A stretch of DNA of 13,999 bases from NCBI GenBank assembly GCA_028691595.1, contig JAQUZA010000032.1:1-13999 (forward strand). Reading direction: 5' to 3'. This stretch comes from Candidatus Rifleibacteriota bacterium (GTDB lineage Bacteria > Muiribacteriota > Ozemobacteria > Ozemobacterales > Ozemobacteraceae). Both the position numbers and the translations under genes were made by a program. Position 1 is the first letter of the stretch. Each line of letters starts with the position of its first letter. Below, piece after piece: positions 1 through 6,086 of this stretch. Under the pieces are notes generated by a model. The model was not told the DNA's origin, did no database searches, and worked only from the letters and a program-made list of their open reading frames with translations.

Positions 1-1407
1 GAGTATTTCGCGTGACAACCAGGCAATATCGGCGCTGTTATCGAAACATGCCGACACTAGCTCTTTAAGAAAGGCTTTTCGCGGCTGCTTCGATAGATTT
101 TCGACTATAGTGTGCCTGATAGAAAGATCTTTGTCGTCGAGTTTCAAAAGAAGCATGCCGGCGATCAGCTCGAATTTTTGCAGCTTGGCAATAGCTTCGA
201 TGGCACAGGTGCGAACCAGCGTATTTTTAGAATTATCGATCATGAAGAGAAGCGGACGCAAAGCCTCTTTTGAGCCAATTACCCCGAGAATTCTCAGAAC
301 CTGAATGATAAGATCTTCGTCTTCAGTATCAAGAAAGGCAAGCAAGGGGTCAACTGCATGCACCCCGAGTTGAACGATGATTCGATTAGCGTAATCTTGA
401 ATGAATATGGATTCATCTTTGATAAAAGGAAGTAACTCGGCGATTACCGAAGGATCACGTACTTCACCCAGGGCGGTCAGCTGAAAATATTTGGTCTCCT
501 GGGTTGGAGCGCCAAACTTTTCGTTAATAAGCTTTACGACATCGAGACCAAGAACCCGACCTAAAAGAGTCATCATACACAGACGGGTAGCATTGCCGGC
601 GGTCGGAAAAATCGCCATGATATGCGGGACGACTTCCCGTCCCCAGTTGGTCAGGGCTTTGATCGATTCCTGGCGAACAACCATCGAGTCATCATCGAGT
701 AGACTCAGAAGGGTTTTCAACGAATTTTCATTCTTGATTTCGCCTAGCCCGGCGCAGATGTATGGCTTAAAAACACCGTTGCGATCGGACTCGAGCATCC
801 GCTGAAAAAGGGTAAAGGCTTTTTCACGCAGAATAAGCGGAATAAGCTTGATACACTCATATTTCTGCTGACTCGAGCAACTTTGAAAATACTCTTGAAT
901 GATCTGATAAATTGAGTCGCCCTGCTCGATAAGAGAGCGCTTGGCCTGCTTGCGAACGATCCAGCTCGGGTCACTGATTTTTTCGAGAAAGGCAAGAATA
1001 ACGCGCTTGTCAGGGTTCTTGCCCAGGGCTTCGAGGGCAATTTTTCTGATTTCATCATTTTCACGGCTGTTGAGTATCTCAAGCAGTTCATCCTGGCGGA
1101 TAAAACCAAGCTCAATAAGAATAAAAAATACCCAGAATCTGACTGTCATATCAGACGACAGACGTAGAGCCGGCAGTACATCTTTAAGTATTGTCGGGTA
1201 GTTTATGACAATCTGAACGGCTTTTTTCTGGATGCTTTCGAATTTGCTGGCCAGAGCGATAGGCAGAGTCGTAGAGATAACTTTCTTCTGCTTTTCGGAG
1301 TTCTGTGACTGCAGCAGTGAAGCCAGCTTATCCAGTGCCTGTTCGTTATCGAGAAAGTCGTGGCTTCTAAGTTTGTCCTGTAGACTGAGCAGGATTTCCT
1401 CTATCAT
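1..1407 (-). CDS. HEAT-repeat alpha-solenoid protein, 3' end outside window
   Basis: An open frame without stop runs from an ATG at 1407 to the left edge, giving 469 residues with the C-terminus missing. The whole product is a series of amphipathic helix pairs of about 30-40 residues, with HEAT-type turns of the form D-x-x-x-x-V-R-x-x-A or similar. Clear units lie near residues 117-131 (NDEIRKIALEALGK), 146-161 (DPSWIVRKQAKRSLIE), 237-252 (LDDDSMVVRQESIKAL), 316-345, and 390-410. No signal peptide, membrane helix or catalytic motif is visible, so it is probably a cytoplasmic protein-interaction scaffold. The start is supported by AAGGAA 8 nt upstream (1416-1421) and by an extended -10 promoter. 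HEAT proteins of this kind (PBS-lyase HEAT or HEAT_2 families) have no single function, so a partner cannot be named. The family call is good; the role is unknown. Confidence 0.85.
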   Translation of the reverse strand, partial: MIEEILLSLQDKLRSHDFLDNEQALDKLASLLQSQNSEKQKKVISTTLPIALASKFESIQKKAVQIVINYPTILKDVLPALRLSSDMTVRFWVFFILIELGFIRQDELLEILNSRENDEIRKIALEALGKNPDKRVILAFLEKISDPSWIVRKQAKRSLIEQGDSIYQIIQEYFQSCSSQQKYECIKLIPLILREKAFTLFQRMLESDRNGVFKPYICAGLGEIKNENSLKTLLSLLDDDSMVVRQESIKALTNWGREVVPHIMAIFPTAGNATRLCMMTLLGRVLGLDVVKLINEKFGAPTQETKYFQLTALGEVRDPSVIAELLPFIKDESIFIQDYANRIIVQLGVHAVDPLLAFLDTEDEDLIIQVLRILGVIGSKEALRPLLFMIDNSKNTLVRTCAIEAIAKLQKFELIAGMLLLKLDDKDLSIRHTIVENLSKQPRKAFLKELVSACFDNSADIAWLSREIL

Positions 1408-1455
1408 AAACTGCGTTCCTTGACCTCAATGGTATTCATGTAAAACAGCTAAAAA

Positions 1456-1464
1456 ATTATACCA
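1456..1464 (-). promoter_or_regulatory. Extended -10 promoter of the HEAT-repeat gene
   Basis: Read on the minus strand, TGGTATAAT combines a perfect TATAAT (1461-1456) with the TG dinucleotide one base upstream that defines an extended -10. No good -35 lies 17 or 18 bases upstream, which fits the extended class. Transcription would start near 1449, about 42 nt before the ATG at 1407. The sequence match is direct; activity is inferred. Confidence 0.6.
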
Positions 1465-1547
1465 GCATTAACGGCCAGCCGGGCATTTTTTTTTATGATA
1501 AAGAGATATTTATGGGCAATATTTTGCCATGAATACGAAAGATTGGC

Positions 1548-2252
1548 TCAAAAACCGCTCACCGAAAGCCCGGAAGTTTTAAGAAGATTGCGGTTGCCGG
1601 TAATAAACATGGCCGCACCGGCCGCAATGCAGCAGCAATAAGATTGCAAAGAAAGCTCACCCACTGAAGGTGACAATTCAAGCGAACGCTGCAGGGCATC
1701 TTCGTTAAAGGGAGCCAGTTCGAAAACATTCTGCCCGAGAATAAAATCTTTGATTCTGTTCAGCTGCAACGGGTTGCGCCCGGCCCGACGCAGCACCCAT
1801 GATGCCAGCGGAATCGACAATACCAGACCTTCGGCCCTGCCAGCCAGAGCAAAAATCTCGGCAGCCCCTTCGCCATCTGTGAGCCAGACAAGAAGAGGTT
1901 CCGCGTCAAAAGCCAGCATGCCTTCGCTGAAACCGGTCGTTCTTGGGCTGCGAAAGGTTTCCGGGGGTTTTACCAGGCCCTTGAGAATTCCGCGACCGGC
2001 GACGAACCTTTCGCGCCAGTAAGCGGAGCGTTCACTGAAGCTGACCGAATATATTGCACCCCGCCTCTGGTTAAGCCAGACTTCAACATCATTTTCAACA
2101 AAAACTGTTTTTCGGCCCGCATGTCTGGCAAGGATAGCAAATTCAGGTCGATGATTAGGTGAGCTTGGCGATATCCAGGCCTGTACCGTATGTCGGGAAA
2201 CGCGAAGTTTTTCGGAAATTTCATTCAAAGTTAGAAGTTTTTCGCTAGGCAT
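1548..2252 (-). CDS. HTH (MerR/excisionase-type) fused to a degenerate PIN-like domain
   Basis: The 234-residue product starts with a DNA-binding domain of the MerR/excisionase-like HTH_17 type: LTLNEISEKLRVSRHTVQAW at residues 7-26, then a wing and a closing DVEVWL at 55-60. After a linker (about 61-110), residues 112-224 resemble a PIN nuclease fold. Strand 1 carries the first acidic residue (FDAEPLLVWL, D116), and the ending FITGNRNLL (216-224) occupies the place of the usual T-x-D-x-D/N-L motif. The other PIN acids look replaced: W152 or a neighbour for the central Glu, S204 for the third acid and N220 for the fourth. A nuclease with this site would be inactive or strongly altered, so the domain may serve binding or regulation. 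The start is fixed by an in-frame stop four codons upstream and there is no Shine-Dalgarno sequence. No antitoxin-like partner gene adjoins it. The HTH call is firm; the PIN call is by pattern and moderate. Confidence 0.7.
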   Translation of the reverse strand: MPSEKLLTLNEISEKLRVSRHTVQAWISPSSPNHRPEFAILARHAGRKTVFVENDVEVWLNQRRGAIYSVSFSERSAYWRERFVAGRGILKGLVKPPETFRSPRTTGFSEGMLAFDAEPLLVWLTDGEGAAEIFALAGRAEGLVLSIPLASWVLRRAGRNPLQLNRIKDFILGQNVFELAPFNEDALQRSLELSPSVGELSLQSYCCCIAAGAAMFITGNRNLLKTSGLSVSGF

Positions 2253-2290
2253 ATCAATATGTTACAATATTTTGCAATCTATTTCAATAC
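2251..2290. repeat. Four 10-bp phased CAAT boxes upstream of the HTH-PIN gene
   Basis: CAAT occurs at 2255, 2265, 2275 and 2285, exactly 10 bp apart, inside decamers ATATCAATAT, GTTACAATAT, TTTGCAATCT and ATTTCAATAC. A fifth decamer at 2291-2300 (ATTCGAAAAC) matches the fourth at 7 of 10 places but lacks CAAT. The boxes would lie on one face of the helix. They cover the predicted promoter of the divergent HTH-PIN gene, so they are a natural operator candidate for that protein. The repeat is seen directly; binding is inference. Confidence 0.75.
2259..2287 (-). promoter_or_regulatory. Predicted leaderless promoter of the HTH-PIN gene
   Basis: On the minus strand TTGAAA (2287-2282) is followed after 17 bases by TAACAT (2264-2259). 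Transcription would begin about 7 bases further on, at or next to 2252, which is the A of the ATG. This agrees with the absence of any ribosome binding site upstream of the gene. The CAAT array overlaps both promoter boxes. The -10 matches the consensus at 4 of 6 positions, so confidence is moderate. Confidence 0.45.
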
Positions 2291-2299
2291 ATTCGAAAA

Positions 2300-2394
2300 C
2301 CTGCGTCAGATGCCAGTTTCATAAGCCTGACGACAGGATGAAAATCCGGTGCTGGTGTAGCACAACGCACCGATTGAATCTTCTCGCAGGCATC
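2300..2394 (+). other. Candidate structured RNA or leader element upstream of rpsB
   Basis: This stretch contains several compatible complementary segments. CCTGCG (2300-2305) pairs with CGCAGG (2385-2390) as a closing stem. Inside it, TCAG (2306-2309) pairs with CTGA (2327-2330), GGAT and ATCC (2336-2339 / 2344-2347) close a GAAA tetraloop, and GGTGC (2348-2352) pairs with GCACC (2367-2371). Alternatives compete with these: CCTG-CGTCAG pairs with CTGACG-A-CAGG (2300-2309 / 2327-2337), and GATGCC (2309-2314) with GGCATC (2389-2394). It matches no riboswitch class I recognise. It could be part of a long rpsB leader if a promoter lies further left, for example TACAAT at 2263-2268. The proposed rpsB promoter at 2463 would leave it upstream of the mRNA. 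Confidence 0.3.
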
Positions 2395-2462
2395 ATCATT
2401 GAATTTGCCGATTAATCTAACCGTAACAACTGATCAACATTCACTTTTTTCAGGCAAAGAAC

Positions 2463-2491
2463 TTGACCCGGAAGGAGTTTTAAGCTAACAT
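2463..2491 (+). promoter_or_regulatory. Sigma-70-type promoter for the rpsB-tsf block
   Basis: TTGACC (2463-2468) and TAACAT (2486-2491) are separated by 17 bases. Transcription would begin near 2498, leaving a leader of about 44 nt. The leader contains the rpsB ribosome binding site GGAGG at 2527-2531. This is the best promoter match upstream of the housekeeping block. Confidence 0.6.
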
Positions 2492-2541
2492 ACTCGAACC
2501 AACTTAACTTTTTCGGAAATATTCTCGGAGGTACAGTTTCA

Positions 2542-3354
2542 ATGTCAATGGTATCAATGAAAAGCCTGCTCGAAGCAGGTGTACATTTTGGTCATCAGAC
2601 CAGAAGATGGAACCCGAAGATGGCAAAATACATCTTCACAGCCCGCAACGGCATTTACATCATCGACCTGCAGAAGACCACCAAACTGCTTGACGAAGCA
2701 TGTGATTTCATCAAAAGCGTTGTTCGCGAAGGCAAGCCGATTCTTTTCGTGAGCACCAAGCGTCAGGCCCAGGAAATCATCAAGCAGGAAGCTGATCGCT
2801 GCGGCATGTTTTTTATCAATTACCGCTGGCTCGGCGGCATGCTGACTAACCACGTCACCATCGAAAAACGTATTACCCGCCTCAAAGAACTCAATGATCT
2901 TATCGACAGCGGTAAAATTGAGTCTTACCCCAAAAAAGAAGCCTCTAAAATGCGCAAAGAACGCGAAAAACTCGATCGCGCTCTCGGCGGCATCAAAGAT
3001 ATGAAGGGCATGCCCGGTGCAGTATTTGTGATCGATCCTCACAAAGAAGCCATCGCCGTGGCAGAAGCCAAAAAAGTCGGAATCCCCATAGTCTCTGTCG
3101 TTGACACCAACTGTGACCCCGACAATATCGATTTCGTCATTCCTGGCAACGATGATGCTATCAGAGCCGTGAAGCTTGTAACCAGCCTCATTTCTGATTC
3201 AGTACTCGAAGCACTCGAAGGCAAATCTTTCGGCGAAGCCAGCGAAATAGCTGAAGTCGAAGCCGGCATGGTCGAAGATGTCGACATGGCCGCTGCTCTC
3301 GGCATGGGCGTTATTGAAGCTGACGACGCAGACGAAAAACTCGTTATTGACTAA
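2542..3354 (+). CDS. rpsB: 30S ribosomal protein S2
   Basis: The 270-residue product is a clear S2 protein of the small ribosomal subunit, needed for S1 binding and for mature 30S particles. The N-terminal block VHFGHQTRRWNPKM is at residues 14-27, and the block starting PGAVFVIDPHKEAIAVAEA lies in the second half, followed by VVDTNCDPDNIDFVIPGNDDA. The tail after about residue 225 is acidic and longer than in E. coli S2 (241 residues). The start at 2542 has GGAGG 10 nt upstream, and its MSMVSM beginning aligns with the MATVSM start of the E. coli protein. The next ATGs (2548 and 2557) have poorer spacing. It is the first gene of the block, and tsf follows 29 bases after its stop, the usual bacterial order. 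Confidence 0.98.
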   Translation: MSMVSMKSLLEAGVHFGHQTRRWNPKMAKYIFTARNGIYIIDLQKTTKLLDEACDFIKSVVREGKPILFVSTKRQAQEIIKQEADRCGMFFINYRWLGGMLTNHVTIEKRITRLKELNDLIDSGKIESYPKKEASKMRKEREKLDRALGGIKDMKGMPGAVFVIDPHKEAIAVAEAKKVGIPIVSVVDTNCDPDNIDFVIPGNDDAIRAVKLVTSLISDSVLEALEGKSFGEASEIAEVEAGMVEDVDMAAALGMGVIEADDADEKLVID

Positions 3355-3383
3355 TCAAACTACAGAAGCGAAAGGTGGAAACT

Positions 3384-4478
3384 ATGCAGATAAGTGCTCA
3401 GATGGTAAAAGAGCTTCGCGAAAAAACTAATGCCGGCATGCTGAAATGCAAAGAAGCCCTGGTAGAATGCAATGGCGATTTTGAAGCCGCCGTTGACTAC
3501 CTCCGCAAGAAGGGTCTTGCTTCGGCCGACAAACGCTCCGGTCGCACCACATCACAGGGTCTGGTAATTCCGTTGACCACTGCTGACAAACGCACCGCTG
3601 CCATTGTCGAAGTCAACTGTGAAACCGACTTTGTCGCCAGAAACGAAGATTTCGGTGCCTTTGCTAACAAAATCGCAAATCTGGTTCTCAAAACCCCATC
3701 TGTTAAAACTGCAGAAGACCTCAACAAACTGACTGTCGACGGTCAGCCGTTCGAAGAATTTGTTAAGTCAAAAATCGCCACCACCGGCGAAAACATCTCG
3801 GTAAGCCGTGCCGAACACATGGCTTTTGCCGCTGGCCAGAATGGTATCTTCGATACCTATATCCATGGCGAAGGCAGCATCGGCGTTCTCGTTCAGGTCA
3901 AAACTGACAGTGAAGCCGCTACCCAAAAACCCGAGCTGGTTACTTACGTGCACGAAGTAGCTCTTCAGGTTGCTGCAATGAATCCTATGGCTTTATCTTC
4001 CAAAGACATTACCCAGGATGTAAAAACCAGAGAACTCAATATTGCCATCGAAAAAACAAAAGCTGAACTGATTGGAAAATCCGTTAACAAAGCTCTTGAT
4101 AAAGAAAAAATCAACCCCGCTCATGTTGACAGCGAAGACCACATGAAGTCTAACATGGAAAAGGGCTGGATTACCCAGGAAGTGGTAGACAAAGCACGCG
4201 AAATCATTAAAACGGTTTCTGCTTCGGCCGCCGCCAATCTCGACGATAAAATGATTCACTCAATTGCAGAAGGCAGATTGAACAAATACTTCAAAGAAAA
4301 CTGTCTCCTTGACCAGTCCTATGTTAAAGATGACAAAAAATCGATCTCTGACCTCACCAATGAAGTGTCCAAAGCAATCGGTGCCAAAATTGAGCTGGCC
4401 GCCTATCGCAGATGGGCCCGCGGTGAAGCTGCCGCCGTCGAAACTCAGCACGAAAACTCTGCTGAAGCAGCCGGATAA
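3384..4478 (+). CDS. tsf: Translation elongation factor Ts with enlarged C-terminal region
   Basis: EF-Ts is the nucleotide exchange factor that releases GDP from EF-Tu. Both family signatures are present: LREKTNAGMLKCKEAL at residues 11-26 and EVNCETDFVAR at 76-86, including the TDF residues that insert into EF-Tu. I place the start at the ATG at 3384, with AAAGGTGG just upstream. The in-frame GTG at 3375 lies inside that ribosome binding site and is less likely. The product has 364 residues against 283 in E. coli. Much of the excess is an insert at about residues 224-284, in the place of the coiled-coil subdomain, before the conserved helix around IAEGRLNKYF (294-303). The C-terminal tail is Ala/Glu rich. 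Identity is certain; the role of the insert is unknown. Confidence 0.97.
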   Translation: MQISAQMVKELREKTNAGMLKCKEALVECNGDFEAAVDYLRKKGLASADKRSGRTTSQGLVIPLTTADKRTAAIVEVNCETDFVARNEDFGAFANKIANLVLKTPSVKTAEDLNKLTVDGQPFEEFVKSKIATTGENISVSRAEHMAFAAGQNGIFDTYIHGEGSIGVLVQVKTDSEAATQKPELVTYVHEVALQVAAMNPMALSSKDITQDVKTRELNIAIEKTKAELIGKSVNKALDKEKINPAHVDSEDHMKSNMEKGWITQEVVDKAREIIKTVSASAAANLDDKMIHSIAEGRLNKYFKENCLLDQSYVKDDKKSISDLTNEVSKAIGAKIELAAYRRWARGEAAAVETQHENSAEAAG

Positions 4479-4518
4479 GGTTAAGTGAAACTGCCTCTGA
4501 AATACTTGCCCGCATGAA

Positions 4519-4551
4519 GTTAGAGACACCTGCCCTGCAGGTGTCTCTAAC
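4519..4551. terminator. Perfect 15-bp hairpin between tsf and pyrH
   Basis: GTTAGAGACACCTGC (4519-4533) and its exact reverse complement (4537-4551) flank a CCT loop. The hairpin stands 40 bases after the tsf stop and 30 before pyrH. There is no T-run after it (the following bases are CCTGTCAAACGG), so it is not a classic intrinsic terminator. It may instead partially terminate, stabilise the rpsB-tsf mRNA 3' end, or mark an RNase III-type processing site. The structure is seen directly; its function is not. Confidence 0.6.
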
Positions 4552-4581
4552 CCTGTCAAACGGTTATTACAGGAATACAGC

Positions 4582-5319
4582 ATGAAACCAGCTTCCTCGT
4601 CGCGCAACCCCAGATTTATCAGACCACTGCTCAAACTCAGCGGTGAAATGTTCGGTGGCAAAGATGGCTTCGGCTTCGATCGTGCTACCCTCGAAAAATT
4701 TGCCGAAGAAATTAAAAACCTGCTTGCTGCCGGCATCACCCCCGGTATCGTGATTGGCGGTGGCAATTTCTTCAGAGGCGCTCGAACTACTCTGCCGGCC
4801 CTGAGACGGCATCGCGCCGATGCAGTTGGCATGCTCGCCACCGTCATGAACGCCATCTGTTTCGCAGAACACCTTGAAGCGGCCGGAATGCGCACTGCTG
4901 TTTTTTCTGCAATGCCACTCTCGAACATGACGCTGGCTTACGATATAGACTGTGCCCGTCGCCACCTTGACAACAAAGTGATCTGTCTTTATTCAGGCGG
5001 CACCGGCAACCCTTATTTCAGCACTGATTCGGCTGCGGCCCTGCGTGCAATTGAAACCGGCTGCGACGTTCTCATCAAGGGAACCAAAGTTGACGGTGTA
5101 TATGATGCCGACCCGGCCAAAAACCCGAACGCCAGAAAATTTGACCAGATTACCTACGAAGAGGTCCTCGCCCGAAACCTGGGTGTAATGGACCTCGTAG
5201 CCATAACCCTCTGCCGCGACAACCGAATGCCGCTTAAAGTTCTGTCACTCAACGAACCTGGCATTCTTCTGCGGGCCTGCCTTGGTGAAACCACCGGCAC
5301 TGACGTTATCGAAAGCTAA
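4582..5319 (+). CDS. pyrH: UMP kinase
   Basis: This bacterial UMP kinase phosphorylates UMP to UDP with ATP, in the cytoplasm, at the entry to UTP, CTP and sugar-nucleotide synthesis. It belongs to the amino-acid-kinase fold. Motifs in order are LKLSGE (17-22), GGGNFFRG (59-66), GMLATVMN (83-90), SGGTGNPYFSTDSAA (138-152, phosphate binding) and TKVDGVYDADPAKNPNA (168-184). The length of 245 is close to the family norm of about 240. The ATG at 4582 has AGGA 7 nt upstream. It is separated from tsf by about 100 bases with a strong hairpin and is followed by frr after 21 bases. No key residue is missing. Confidence 0.97.
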   Translation: MKPASSSRNPRFIRPLLKLSGEMFGGKDGFGFDRATLEKFAEEIKNLLAAGITPGIVIGGGNFFRGARTTLPALRRHRADAVGMLATVMNAICFAEHLEAAGMRTAVFSAMPLSNMTLAYDIDCARRHLDNKVICLYSGGTGNPYFSTDSAAALRAIETGCDVLIKGTKVDGVYDADPAKNPNARKFDQITYEEVLARNLGVMDLVAITLCRDNRMPLKVLSLNEPGILLRACLGETTGTDVIES

Positions 5320-5340
5320 TCTACAGGAGGAACTGCTTCA

Positions 5341-5901
5341 ATGTCTCTCGAATCAATCATCAATGATGCCAAAAACAAAATGCTTCAATCTATTGAAGTT
5401 CTTAAAAAAGACTATTCGACCATGCGCACCTCAAGAGCGACTCCGTCTCTTCTGAGCCGCATCATGGTTATGCAATACGGTCAGGAAGTTCCGCTTCAGC
5501 ACGTTGCTTCAGTCTCAGCTCCCGACCCGAAATCTCTTGTAATCCAACCCTGGGACAAAACCGTCCTCAGTGAAATCGAAAAGGCTATTCAAAAGTCAGA
5601 TCTGGGTCTCAATCCCCAGAATGATGGCAATCTAATTCGCCTTCCTATTCCACCACTCACCGAAGAACGCCGTAACGACCTCGTTAAAAATGCCAAGAAA
5701 AAGGCTGAAGAATACAAAGTAGCCCTGCGCAATGTCAGACGAGATGCCAACGATGTTCTCAAAGCCATGGAAAAAAAGAGCGAAATTACCCAGGATGAAT
5801 GCAAAAAAGCGTTAGATCGTATTCAAAAGCTTACTGATGAATACGTTGATACCATCCAGAAGGTTTTTACCGCCAAGGAAAACGAAATTCTCGGGAAATA
5901 A
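5341..5901 (+). CDS. frr: Ribosome recycling factor
   Basis: RRF splits the post-termination ribosome together with EF-G. The 186-residue length is the usual one. The triple-helix domain I contains MRTSRATPSLL (28-38), and the family core LRNVRRDAND is at 129-138, with the arginines that contact 23S rRNA. Domain II lies between, with the LPIPPLTEERR segment (101-111). A very good AGGAGG (5325-5330) sits 10 nt before the ATG. The gene closely follows pyrH, the common bacterial order, and is followed by a ferredoxin gene after only 2 bases, so the two are likely translationally coupled. Confidence 0.98.
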   Translation: MSLESIINDAKNKMLQSIEVLKKDYSTMRTSRATPSLLSRIMVMQYGQEVPLQHVASVSAPDPKSLVIQPWDKTVLSEIEKAIQKSDLGLNPQNDGNLIRLPIPPLTEERRNDLVKNAKKKAEEYKVALRNVRRDANDVLKAMEKKSEITQDECKKALDRIQKLTDEYVDTIQKVFTAKENEILGK

Positions 5902-5903
5902 GC

Positions 5904-6074
5904 ATGTATAGAATCACTGAAGAATGTGTTTCCTGCGGCACCTGCCATCCGGTCTGCCCCGTTAAGGCTATCAAGATTGGCTTTCCCTATGTCATTACCA
6001 GCAAATGCATTGACTGCGGCAAGTGCGCTGAAGTTTGCCCCGTTGATGCAATTGTTCCCGGTGAAGAACAGTAA
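5904..6074 (+). CDS. 2[4Fe-4S] clostridial-type ferredoxin, 56 residues
   Basis: This small gene encodes 56 residues with two C-x2-C-x2-C-x3-C-P motifs: C8, C11, C14, C18 and C35, C38, C41, C45. Each binds one [4Fe-4S] cluster, giving a low-potential one- or two-electron carrier of the cytoplasm. The sequence starts MYRITEECVSCGTC and ends in an acidic tail. The length matches clostridial ferredoxins (about 55 residues). ATG 5904 lies 2 bases after the frr stop, with a weak GGGAAA in the end of frr as ribosome binding site. uppS starts 12 bases after its stop. Its place between frr and uppS is where E. coli has dxr. It might feed electrons to iron-sulphur enzymes such as IspG/IspH, but nothing in the window proves a partner. 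Confidence 0.93.
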   Translation: MYRITEECVSCGTCHPVCPVKAIKIGFPYVITSKCIDCGKCAEVCPVDAIVPGEEQ

Positions 6075-6086
6075 AGCCCCGGCCGC

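Noticed and set aside
491..1201. Several plus-strand and alternative minus-strand frames within 110-1423
   Set aside because: They are frame shadows of the HEAT-repeat gene; their composition is Ser/Arg rich without domains.
1471..1494. GC-rich stretch followed by nine T on the plus strand
   Set aside because: No stem of useful length forms before the T-run and no plus-strand gene ends there.
1513..1530. GGCAA-TATT-TTGCC small hairpin after the HTH-PIN gene
   Set aside because: Only 5 bp with AT-rich loop and no T-tract on the minus strand; too weak to call a terminator.
1548..2252. Toxin-antitoxin module
   Set aside because: There is no adjacent small partner gene and the PIN-like site lacks most catalytic acids.
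2253..2541. Known riboswitch classes in the rpsB upstream gap
   Set aside because: I compared it from memory with cobalamin, THF, GEMM, guanidine and fluoride patterns and saw no matching core.
3375..3383. GTG start for tsf three codons upstream of the chosen ATG
   Set aside because: The GTG overlaps the ribosome binding site AAAGGTGG, and the family alignment begins at the ATG at 3384.
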